Shown here: one piece after another, positions 1 to 5,958 of the stretch
Layout of the letters: the number at the start of each line of letters is the position of its first letter
How positions within the stretch are numbered: position 1 is the first letter of the stretch
DNA from: Sphingomonadaceae bacterium
Lineage (GTDB): Bacteria > Pseudomonadota > Alphaproteobacteria > Sphingomonadales > Sphingomonadaceae
Length of the DNA stretch: 8,825 nucleotides
Assembly (NCBI GenBank): GCA_947446935.1
Contig: CANFIV010000039.1
Coordinates: 1 to 8,825, forward strand
Direction of reading: 5' to 3'
Translations under genes and position numbers: made by a program
Notes under the pieces: generated by a model
What the model saw: the letters and a program-made list of their open reading frames with translations, nothing else
The model's database searches: none
What the model was told of the DNA's origin: nothing

Positions 1-407
1 AGCAGATCACGGGTGCCGGGCCCGACCGCGACTGATTCCGCATCGGTATCATAGTGATACTTCTGCCAATCGAGCTGGATCAGGCGGGTCAGCCGGGTGT
101 GCCATGGGCCAGGTCGATCCGGGCGGGTGAACCACATCACCCCGCCGCGGTCACCGACGCTGACGAATCCCTCCGCAGTCTGGGCAAGGCCCGAAAAATT
201 GCCGAAATCGTCGTGCCTACTCGTGAGTTGCCAAGCACCAAGAAGCTGCAGTTCCCCAGCATCGGGCAGCGGACCCGCACGGCGCAACTCTGGCATGAGA
301 TCGACCAGGCCGATCCGGCGATCCGTAACGGGAGGTGGCTTGGGCGCGCGCAGATAGACCGTCGGCACCAGCGCCAGGATCAGCAGGGCCAGTCTGAAAG
401 AACGCAT
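1..407 (-). CDS. Phytase-like / esterase-like secreted protein, N-terminal part (C-terminus beyond the left edge)
   Basis: About 135 codons are visible, read from an ATG at 407 to the left edge with no stop. The protein begins with a basic-hydrophobic N-terminus (MRSFRLALLILALVPTVYL), which fits a signal peptide or membrane anchor, so it is probably periplasmic or membrane-attached. After a proline-rich linker comes GAWQLTSRHDDFGNFSGLA, then a segment around VSVGDRGGVMWF. This is the usual opening of the 'esterase-like activity of phytase family' beta-propeller proteins (Phytase-like, PF13449); their substrate is generally unknown. The start is not certain: GCGGA lies 6 bases before the ATG, and an in-frame GTG at 425 would add six residues. 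It lies 75 bases downstream of msrB on the same strand with no clear terminator between them, so co-transcription is plausible. The family call rests on the N-terminal pattern only, because the catalytic part is outside the window. Confidence 0.8.
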   Translation of the reverse strand, partial: MRSFRLALLILALVPTVYLRAPKPPPVTDRRIGLVDLMPELRRAGPLPDAGELQLLGAWQLTSRHDDFGNFSGLAQTAEGFVSVGDRGGVMWFTRPDRPGPWHTRLTRLIQLDWQKYHYDTDAESVAVGPGTRDL

Positions 408-482
408 CGCCGTTCCGCTTGCCACAGCACGGCGCAGAGGGATAGCGAAAGACCCGTCAGGCAGCTGGATCAGGCTGGCGTA

Positions 483-971
483 TCAGGTTGGCACGAACTT
501 CAGCGCATCGCCGTTCATGCAATAGCGCTTGCCGGTGGGTGGCGGGCCATCATCGAAGACATGGCCAAGGTGCCCACCGCAGCGCGTGCAGTGCACTTCT
601 GTTCGCGTCGTCCCGAAAGAGGTGTCGACTGATGTGGCGGTGCCGCCCTTGAGCGGTGCCCAGAAGCTAGGCCAGCCGGTGCCGCTGTCGAACTTGGTCT
701 TCGAAGAGAAGAGCGATGTGCCATCCGCCGCGCAGACGAACGTGCCACCCCGATGCTCGTTCAGCAGCGGTGAGGTGAAGGGCCGTTCGGTCCCCTCCTC
801 GCGCAGGATATAGTATTGCGCCGGGGTCAACAGCTTGCGCCATTCGGCTTCGGTATGGCTGAGCGGGAACTTGCCCTTGTGCGCGGCGACGACGGACGCG
901 CCACAGGCCGTGGTGGCGGCCATCGCGGCAGTGGCGCTGAGGAAGGCGAGGAAGTTGCGGCGGGATGGCAT
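483..971 (-). CDS. msrB: Peptide-methionine (R)-S-oxide reductase with Tat-type signal
   Basis: MsrB reduces the R form of methionine sulfoxide in oxidised proteins. From the ATG at 971 the protein has 162 residues. The N-terminus PSRRNFLAFL followed by an alanine-rich stretch is a twin-arginine (Tat) signal, so the enzyme probably works in the periplasm. The SelR/MsrB fold follows: KFDSGTGWPSFW (about residues 93-104), HLGHVFDDGP (134-143) and RYCMNGDALKFVP at the C-terminus with catalytic Cys151. One zinc motif is intact (CTRC, 128-131). The other, usually CxxC, reads CAAD (80-83), so its second cysteine is Asp. The common resolving-cysteine position in SGxGWP is Thr. I prefer the second ATG: AGGGG at 977-981 lies 5 bases from it but only 2 from the ATG at 974. 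TTACG near residue 22 resembles a lipobox only weakly. The next gene on the same strand is the phytase-like gene. Confidence 0.93.
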   Translation of the reverse strand: MPSRRNFLAFLSATAAMAATTACGASVVAAHKGKFPLSHTEAEWRKLLTPAQYYILREEGTERPFTSPLLNEHRGGTFVCAADGTSLFSSKTKFDSGTGWPSFWAPLKGGTATSVDTSFGTTRTEVHCTRCGGHLGHVFDDGPPPTGKRYCMNGDALKFVPT

Positions 972-976
972 CATAG

Positions 977-981
977 CCCCT
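977..981 (-). promoter_or_regulatory. Ribosome binding site deciding the msrB start
   Basis: AGGGG on the minus strand lies 2 bases before the ATG at 974 and 5 bases before the ATG at 971. The spacing favours 971, giving a protein that starts MPSRRNF. Confidence 0.55.
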
Positions 982-1057
982 GGTTCGTGCTGACGACGAG
1001 AAAGGTTACATCCTCTGATCGACGACCCTGTTCAAGGGGTCAATTGGGACGCAGCCC

Positions 1058-1097
1058 CGCACGGTGGGCCGGGGGGGCTTGGGGAGCCCACCGTGCG
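1058..1097. terminator. GC-rich perfect 12-bp inverted repeat between the P450 gene and msrB
   Basis: CGCACGGTGGGC at 1058-1069 is exactly complementary to GCCCACCGTGCG at 1086-1097, with a 16-base G-rich (plus strand) loop. A shorter alternative hairpin, GGGCT (1075-1079) with AGCCC (1085-1089), shares the right arm. The repeat begins about 45 bases after the P450 stop in the direction of transcription. No T-run follows on either strand, so it is not a canonical intrinsic terminator. It may be a U-tract-less terminator, an mRNA 3'-end stabiliser or a binding site. The structure is read directly; its role is inferred. Confidence 0.55.
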
Positions 1098-1142
1098 AGA
1101 CAGAACATCGACCGCCTGAACGGCCCAATATCACCGATAAGA

Positions 1143-2477
1143 TCAGCGCTTTTCGAGTTCGACTTCCATCTTGCGGAAGCCGTGGACGAAGTTTGCACGC
1201 GTCCGCGTCACTTCGCCCGCCACGCGCACGCGCATGCGCCGCTCATGCATTTCTTCCAGAAGCACGCGCAGTTGCAGTTCTGCCAGACGCGCGCCCACAC
1301 AGCGGTGGATGCCATGTCCGAACGCAAGGTGGCGGCGTGCATTGGGGCGATTGACGATGAGCTTGTCGGGGTTTTCGAACACCGTCTCATCACGGTTGGC
1401 CGAAAGGTACCACATGATCACCTTGTCACCGGCCTTGATCTGCTGCCCAAACAGCTCGTTGTCCGCCGTGCACGTGCGGCGCATGTGCGCCAGCGGCGTG
1501 ACGAAGCGGAGGCATTCCTGCACTGCATTGGGAACGAGCGAGACATCGCCTTCCAGCAGCGCGCGCTGATCGGGGAACTGATCCAGTGCATGGATGATAC
1601 CCGACATGGTGTTGCGCGTCGTATCGTTGCCGCCCACGATCAGCAGCACGAGGTTGCCCATGAATTCCTGCGGGCTCATGTGGTTCATCGCGGGCGAGTG
1701 GATCATCATCGAGATGAGATCGGGCGTCGGTGCCGCGCCCATGCGCTGCATCCACAGCCCCTGGAAATAGCGCGCCATTTCGCCGAGGATCTCGAAGCGC
1801 TGGTCGGCAAGGTCCTGCGCCAGCGTCAGCTCGACATCGCCTGCCCAGTCCGACCAGAACGTCAGCAGGCGGCGATCGTTCCACGGAAAGCCGAACAGGA
1901 TCGCAAGCATGCCGGTGGTGAGCTCGATCGAGACTTTGTCGACCCAATCAAACCGTTCACCCCAAGGCAGGCTATCGAGCACTTCGCCTGTGCGCTGCCG
2001 GATTTCGGCTTCCATACGCGCCATTTCGGTGGGGATGAACGCGGGGGCCACGGTGCGGCGCTGGCCGGTATGCTCGGGCCGGTCCATCGCGATGAACATC
2101 GGCAGCTGGCGTTCGGCGAGGCGGACCGGATCGATATCTTCCGGCGGATCGCCGATGGTGATGCCGCCTTGCTGCCACGAGGAAGAGAACAGTTCGGGCA
2201 GCGATTCAACGTGCTGGATCGCCTTGTGCGTGACCACGTTCCAGTAATCGCCATACGGCGTACCCGTCACCTTGTTGACCGGTGCCTTGGCGCGCATCTC
2301 CGCAAAGATCGGGCCCCAGCGGTCCTCGACATAGATATCCGAGCGGCTCACATCCCATGGATGCGTGTGCACCGGGCGGGCCTGCGGATTGGCCGCGAGC
2401 CATCCCTCGTAGGCGTCTATCGCGGTGGGAGACGAGCGGTAGGTGAACGGGGCTTCGGGCGCGAGCTGGGTGGCCAT
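1143..2477 (-). CDS. Cytochrome P450, CYP153-like (terminal alkane/fatty-acid hydroxylase type)
   Basis: A complete 444-residue soluble bacterial P450 with no N-terminal membrane anchor, so cytoplasmic. Visible motifs: I-helix LLIVGGNDTTRNTMSG (279-292) with the acid-Thr pair for oxygen activation; K-helix ExxR as ECLR (321-324); haem loop FGHGIHRCVGARLAELQLR with thiolate ligand Cys393. Several segments are hallmarks of the CYP153 family: GDPPED (109-114), FIAMDRPEHTGQRR (128-141), the wording around the I-helix, and MWYLSANRDE (355-364). CYP153 enzymes hydroxylate terminal carbons of medium-chain alkanes, alcohols or fatty acids, using a ferredoxin and ferredoxin reductase. The actual substrate cannot be told here, and other CYP153-related clades act differently. 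GGAGG sits 6 bases before the ATG, so the start is firm. No ferredoxin gene adjoins it; a fitting reductase lies about 3.5 kb upstream on the same strand. It has its own promoter candidate after the ABC permease gene. Confidence 0.9.
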   Translation of the reverse strand: MATQLAPEAPFTYRSSPTAIDAYEGWLAANPQARPVHTHPWDVSRSDIYVEDRWGPIFAEMRAKAPVNKVTGTPYGDYWNVVTHKAIQHVESLPELFSSSWQQGGITIGDPPEDIDPVRLAERQLPMFIAMDRPEHTGQRRTVAPAFIPTEMARMEAEIRQRTGEVLDSLPWGERFDWVDKVSIELTTGMLAILFGFPWNDRRLLTFWSDWAGDVELTLAQDLADQRFEILGEMARYFQGLWMQRMGAAPTPDLISMMIHSPAMNHMSPQEFMGNLVLLIVGGNDTTRNTMSGIIHALDQFPDQRALLEGDVSLVPNAVQECLRFVTPLAHMRRTCTADNELFGQQIKAGDKVIMWYLSANRDETVFENPDKLIVNRPNARRHLAFGHGIHRCVGARLAELQLRVLLEEMHERRMRVRVAGEVTRTRANFVHGFRKMEVELEKR

Positions 2478-2483
2478 GGCAAT

Positions 2484-2488
2484 CCTCC
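2484..2488 (-). promoter_or_regulatory. Strong ribosome binding site of the P450 gene
   Basis: GGAGG on the minus strand with a 6-base spacer before the ATG at 2477. It fixes the P450 start. Confidence 0.8.
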
Positions 2489-2534
2489 GATGCGGGAGGC
2501 TCGCCCGAGAGCGGCCACCCTTGTCTATCGGAAG

Positions 2535-2565
2535 ATACTATCCGTGCAACCTACACGACTGTCAA
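2535..2565 (-). promoter_or_regulatory. Sigma70-type promoter candidate for the P450 gene
   Basis: Minus strand: a consensus -35 TTGACA (2560-2565), a 19-base spacer and a partial -10 TAGTAT (2535-2540). The spacer is long; ATAGTA one base closer gives 18. Transcription would start near 2527, leaving a leader of about 50 bases. Two imperfect dyads overlap it: CGTG-N7-CACG within the spacer and CGGA-N8-TCCG around the -10, which could be an operator. The gap from the permease stop (2590) to the P450 start (2477) is 112 bases, enough for an independent promoter. Confidence 0.45.
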
Positions 2566-2589
2566 TAAGCAATCGACCGGTGGTGATGC

Positions 2590-3810
2590 TCAGCGGGCAG
2601 CCGCTGCAACAGGACGTTTGAACCACGACCGGCGCCCCCGCGCCGGGCCCGATTTCATCACCGTGCGGCGGAACAACTGCGCGCCAACGCGGATGATCAC
2701 CGCAACCCACAGCGCCTGCCAGCCGAGCGCCACGACGTGCGGCCAGATCTCCGGCGATTGCGCGGCATGCGCCAGCATGGCGAAGGGCGAACTCACCGGG
2801 AACACCTGGCTCACCGTCTCGATCCAGGTGCCTGGCCGCGCCAGCGCGTAACTGGCGAAGAAGAACACCATCAGCTGCATCATCGTGACGGGCATCGAGA
2901 GCGTTTGCACCTCACGCACCGTCGTCGCCATGCCGCCGATCGAGAGGAACAGCGAGCCGAGCAGCAGATAGGCCATCGCAAAATAGAAGAAGCCCAGCGT
3001 GAGGAACACTGGCCAGCCCACTGCCGGAGTTGCCAAGAGCGGCACCGACTTCATGCCGAAAATCATCAGCGCGCCATAGACCGAACCCCAGACCGCGATG
3101 CCGACAAGGCTGACCGCAAGCATGGCAAAGAGTTTGCCGAGGAACAGCGCGTCCATCGGGATCGAGGCGGCGAGCACCTCGATGATCTTGTTCGCCTTCT
3201 CCTCGACAAGATTGGAAAGCACCATGCCAGCCAGCAGCATTGTCAGCAGGAACAGCAGCACCTGGCCCGCCTGCGCCGTCACTGCCTGATCAGTATGCTG
3301 CTTGGCCGCACTGGTAGCGATCTTGTACCCCGCCACATCGGGATAGATGCGGCTTTCGCCGCGGTTCGCCTCGGCCGCGAACAGCGCAAGTTGGCCGCGC
3401 CACTGATCGACGCGCTCGGGCGTGCCGGTCAGCGCCGGAGCCTCGAGCGTGCCCGACACAATCGCCGCGATCCGGTTGCCGCCCTGCTTGAGCGCGCTGC
3501 GCGCATCGAAGGCCTGCCCTGGCTGCAGCCGTTCAAGCACCACGAACTGCGGCACGCCGCCCGCCATGCGCGGTGCCAAGGCATCGCGTGCGGCGATGAG
3601 CGCATCGCCCTGATGCGCAGGCATGGCCACACCGATCTGCGGATTGTCGAGATCACGCTGAACTTGTGCGCCGATCATTCCGGCCATGGCCCCGATGAAA
3701 ACCGGGAACAGCGGACCGATCAGAAAGAAAATGAAGGTCTTGGAGAAGATCACCGCGCAGAAGTCGCGGCGCGCGACCACCCAGGCAGCGGCAAAGTGGT
3801 GGGCGAGCAT
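2590..3810 (-). CDS. ABC-2 family transporter permease (NatB/YhaP-like)
   Basis: A 406-residue inner-membrane permease of an ABC exporter. The layout is typical of NatB-like ABC-2 proteins (PF12698): one N-terminal membrane segment (about 26-46, IFFLIGPLFPVFIGAMAG), a large extracytoplasmic domain (about 48-180), then a bundle of about five segments (182-199, 227-250, 265-290, 303-323, 357-376). After the second segment comes NLVEEKANKIIEVLAASIP (200-218), the conserved EE-K-N-IEVL motif of this family that contacts the ATPase. The tail is basic (RGRRSWFKRP), which fits a cytoplasmic C-terminus. The start ATG shares its A with the TGA stop of the ATPase gene (TGATG), so translation is probably coupled. 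The substrate is unknown: relatives are annotated as sodium or drug exporters, which the sequence cannot confirm. Confidence 0.88.
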   Translation of the reverse strand: MLAHHFAAAWVVARRDFCAVIFSKTFIFFLIGPLFPVFIGAMAGMIGAQVQRDLDNPQIGVAMPAHQGDALIAARDALAPRMAGGVPQFVVLERLQPGQAFDARSALKQGGNRIAAIVSGTLEAPALTGTPERVDQWRGQLALFAAEANRGESRIYPDVAGYKIATSAAKQHTDQAVTAQAGQVLLFLLTMLLAGMVLSNLVEEKANKIIEVLAASIPMDALFLGKLFAMLAVSLVGIAVWGSVYGALMIFGMKSVPLLATPAVGWPVFLTLGFFYFAMAYLLLGSLFLSIGGMATTVREVQTLSMPVTMMQLMVFFFASYALARPGTWIETVSQVFPVSSPFAMLAHAAQSPEIWPHVVALGWQALWVAVIIRVGAQLFRRTVMKSGPARGRRSWFKRPVAAAAR

Positions 3811-4844
3811 CAGCGGCGACCTTTCCGTTCGATGGCAGGCTCGGGCGTTTCTTCCAGCGCACGGGCGGCTGCCTCACCGGCAATCGCCACAAACGCATCG
3901 TGCAGGCCGGGCCGCTCGATCGAGAGGCTCAAGATGCCGGCATTGCCTTCAATCAGCGCACGCAGCAGCGGTTCGACGCCGCTTTCTGGCAGGGTGAAAT
4001 ACCAGAACTTGCCCTCGTGCCGGGCATCGGTGGGCAGCGCAGCGCGCCACAGGCCGTCAATTGCGCGCGTTTCAAGCCGGACTTGCGGGCGCAGGCGATC
4101 ACGCGCCGCGTCCACTGGTCCGGCAAACGGAACCTTGCCGCCGGCAATAATGGCGATCTGATCGCACAGGCGCTCGGCATGCGCGATAACGTGGGTGGAG
4201 AAAATCACCGTGGTGCCGCGCTCGGCAAGGCTTCGGATCATCCGCTCGAGCTTGCCCTGGTTGAGTGCGTCGAGCCCGGAGAACGGCTCGTCGAACACCA
4301 CCAGATCGGGATTGTGCACGAGTGTGCCGAGCAGTTGCACCTGCTGCGCCATGCCCTTGGAAAGCTGGCGAATCTGCCGGTCGGCGGCATAGCCGAGGCC
4401 ATGCTCTTCAAGCAGTTCGCGTCCCCGGCGGCGGCCATCTTTCAGCGGCACTCCGCGCAGCGCGGCGAGGAAGGCGATGGCTTCGGTCGCCTTCATCGCC
4501 GGATAGAGCCCCCGCTCCTCAGGCAGATAGCCGATGCGGCGCGCGACTTCGGTTGGCCGCTCGTGCCCCAGTACGCGGCGATAGCCCGAATCGGGATCGA
4601 TGATGCCGAGCAGCATGCGCAGCGTCGTCGTCTTGCCCGCGCCATTGGGCCCCAGAATGCCGTAAATCGCCCCGCGCGGCACCGAAATGTCCACGCCATC
4701 GACCGCAGTGAAGCCATCGAAGCGCTTGACCAGCGCACGGGCCTCGATTGCGAGTTCGCCAAAAGGGACCGCGGTGGGTACGGGACTTGCGGCGTCGTCC
4801 ACGATGGACATCCCGGTAAAGCTGCTAAAGCGTTCGATCTTCAT
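3810..4844 (-). CDS. ABC transporter ATP-binding protein (NatA/YhaQ-like)
   Basis: The cytoplasmic ATPase of an ABC-2 exporter, 344 residues from the ATG at 4844. In order: Walker A GPNGAGKTT (65-73); Q-loop region GYLPEERGLYPAM (105-117), where Glu replaces the usual Gln, as is usual in NatA-like proteins; signature LSKGM (161-165); Walker B LVVFDEP (181-187) with D-loop SGLD (189-192); H-loop His218 in STHV. The C-terminal 100 residues resemble the accessory domain (DUF4162 type) of this subfamily. The open frame extends back to 5033, but that part lies opposite queG and reads like noise. The ATG at 4844 has only a weak GAGA upstream, and the ATG at 4811 (MSIVDD, 333 residues) is an alternative. 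It forms an operon with the permease gene through a one-base overlap and is divergent from queG. Confidence 0.88.
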   Translation of the reverse strand: MKIERFSSFTGMSIVDDAASPVPTAVPFGELAIEARALVKRFDGFTAVDGVDISVPRGAIYGILGPNGAGKTTTLRMLLGIIDPDSGYRRVLGHERPTEVARRIGYLPEERGLYPAMKATEAIAFLAALRGVPLKDGRRRGRELLEEHGLGYAADRQIRQLSKGMAQQVQLLGTLVHNPDLVVFDEPFSGLDALNQGKLERMIRSLAERGTTVIFSTHVIAHAERLCDQIAIIAGGKVPFAGPVDAARDRLRPQVRLETRAIDGLWRAALPTDARHEGKFWYFTLPESGVEPLLRALIEGNAGILSLSIERPGLHDAFVAIAGEAAARALEETPEPAIERKGRR

Positions 4845-4852
4845 GGGATCTC

Positions 4853-4868
4853 GCGTTAACCGTAACGC
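4853..4868. promoter_or_regulatory. Palindrome GCGTTA-N4-TAACGC in the divergent ATPase/queG gap
   Basis: A perfect 6-bp inverted repeat with a 4-base spacer, between start codons only 46 bases apart. Its left part GCGTTAACC (4853-4861) is repeated exactly in inverted orientation as GGTTAACGC at 4893-4901, just inside queG. The arrangement suggests a binding site for a regulator acting on one or both genes. The GTTAACC cores also resemble CtrA half-sites of alphaproteobacteria, but the standard TTAA-N7-TTAA pairing is absent. The symmetry is seen directly; the function is inferred. Confidence 0.4.
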
Positions 4869-4898
4869 ATGAACGAGGCAGGCATCAAGTTTGGTTAA
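4869..4898 (+). other. Nine-codon mini-ORF overlapping the queG start
   Basis: ATG at 4869 reads MNEAGIKFG and stops at TAA 4896-4898, crossing the proposed queG TTG start (4891) in another frame. It could be a leader whose termination lets ribosomes restart on queG, or chance. There is no ribosome binding site at good spacing before it, and no conservation data. Confidence 0.2.
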
Positions 4899-5958
4899 CG
4901 CCGGCAAAACCCTTATTGAGGAGCGTATCAAGACCGAGGCCAAGCGGCTCGGCTTTGCGGCCTGCGGAATCGCGTCTGCCACCGACGATCCCTTGCGTGC
5001 TGCACGGCTCGAGCAATGGCTGGCGGACGGCAATCACGGCTCGATGGAGTGGATGGAAACGCGCCGTGATCAGCGCAAGGGCCCGCAATCGCTCTGGCCC
5101 GGCGCGCGCAGTGTCATCGCGCTCGGTATGAGCTACGCCCCTGCCGCCGATCCATTGGCACTCGCGACGGAGTTCGAGCGCGCGCGAATCTCGGTCTACG
5201 CGCAAGGCGGCGATTATCACGATGTGATCAAGCGCGCGCTCAAGGCACTCGCCCGCTGGCTGGTGGCCGAAGTGCCGGGCACGGAACTCAAGGTCTTCGT
5301 TGATACCGCGCCGGTCATGGAAAAACCGCTGGCCGAGGTGGCGGGCATCGGCTGGCAAGGCAAGCACACCAATCTCGTCAGCCGGACGCACGGCTCGTGG
5401 CTGTTTCTGGGTGCAATCTACACCTCACTTCAGCTTGATATTGATATAACCCACGAAAATCGCTGCGGAACCTGCATGGCCTGCCAGCATGCCTGCCCGA
5501 CCGACGCCTTCCCTGCGCCCTACCAGCTCGATGCGCGGCGCTGCATTTCCTACCTTACAATCGAGCATAAAGGCCCGATTCCAACCGAATTCCGGCGCGC
5601 GCTCGGCAATCGAATCTATGGCTGCGACGATTGCCTGGCGGTCTGCCCATGGAATCGCTTCGCGAGCGCTGCGGCGGCCAACAAGGCCTTCCTGCCGCGC
5701 GCCGAACTCGCCGCGCCCCGCCTTGCCGAACTGCTCGCGCTTGATGACTCGGGCTTTCGTGCGCTCTTCGCAGGCTCGCCGATCAAGCGCATCGGCCGCG
5801 ACCGATTCATCCGCAATTGCCTTTATGCGGCTGGCAACAGCGGCGCGGCCGCGCTGATGGGCCCGGTGCAACGCCTGCTCGCAGATCCCGATCCCGCCGT
5901 GGCCGAAGCCGCCAGCTGGGCGCTCGACCGGCTGGCCGAGGCTATGCCAGTTCCTTGA
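4891..5958 (+). CDS. queG: Epoxyqueuosine reductase
   Basis: QueG carries out the last step of queuosine synthesis in tRNA, reducing epoxyqueuosine at wobble position 34 with cobalamin and two [4Fe-4S] clusters. The 355-residue protein has the N-terminal cobalamin-binding domain with VDTAPVMEK (137-145), where Asp138 matches the catalytic acid. The ferredoxin-like part has [12 protein letters not shown] (Cys192, 195, 198, 202), Cys218 before [13 protein letters not shown] (219-231, a family hallmark), and [11 protein letters not shown] (Cys245, 248, 252). The alanine/leucine-rich C-terminus fits the HEAT-like tRNA-binding end. Length is normal. The start is inferred: an in-frame TGA at 4870-4872 excludes earlier starts, and TTG at 4891, with AGG 8 bases before it, is the only usable initiator before the conserved [15 protein letters not shown]. 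It is divergent from the ABC operon, and its last 17 bases overlap the ferredoxin reductase gene tail to tail. Confidence 0.95.
   Translation: MVNAGKTLIEERIKTEAKRLGFAACGIASATDDPLRAARLEQWLADGNHGSMEWMETRRDQRKGPQSLWPGARSVIALGMSYAPAADPLALATEFERARISVYAQGGDYHDVIKRALKALARWLVAEVPGTELKVFVDTAPVMEKPLAEVAGIGWQGKHTNLVSRTHGSWLFLGAIYTSLQLDIDITHENRCGTCMACQHACPTDAFPAPYQLDARRCISYLTIEHKGPIPTEFRRALGNRIYGCDDCLAVCPWNRFASAAAANKAFLPRAELAAPRLAELLALDDSGFRALFAGSPIKRIGRDRFIRNCLYAAGNSGAAALMGPVQRLLADPDPAVAEAASWALDRLAEAMPVP

Noticed and set aside
1021..1041. Short GACCC/GGGTC repeat and TTGAAC upstream of msrB as an msrB promoter
   Set aside because: The hairpin is only 5 bp, and TTGAAC has no convincing -10 at 16-18 bases; TGTAAC is 19 away. 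Too weak to list as a feature.
816..2621. A 601-codon open frame on the plus strand opposite the P450 gene
   Set aside because: It is the mirror of GC-rich coding on the minus strand: rich in Arg, His, Gln and Ala, with no recognisable domain, while the minus strand carries a complete P450 with all catalytic motifs.
2737..4161. A 474-codon plus-strand open frame across the ABC permease and ATPase genes
   Set aside because: Low-complexity Arg/His/Glu composition, spans two real genes on the other strand, and has no domain or ribosome binding site.
4845..5033. A 63-residue N-terminal extension of the ABC ATPase
   Set aside because: It lies wholly upstream of the ABC domain, mostly opposite the conserved N-terminus of queG, and reads as unstructured sequence. 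The ATG at 4844 gives a normal family length.
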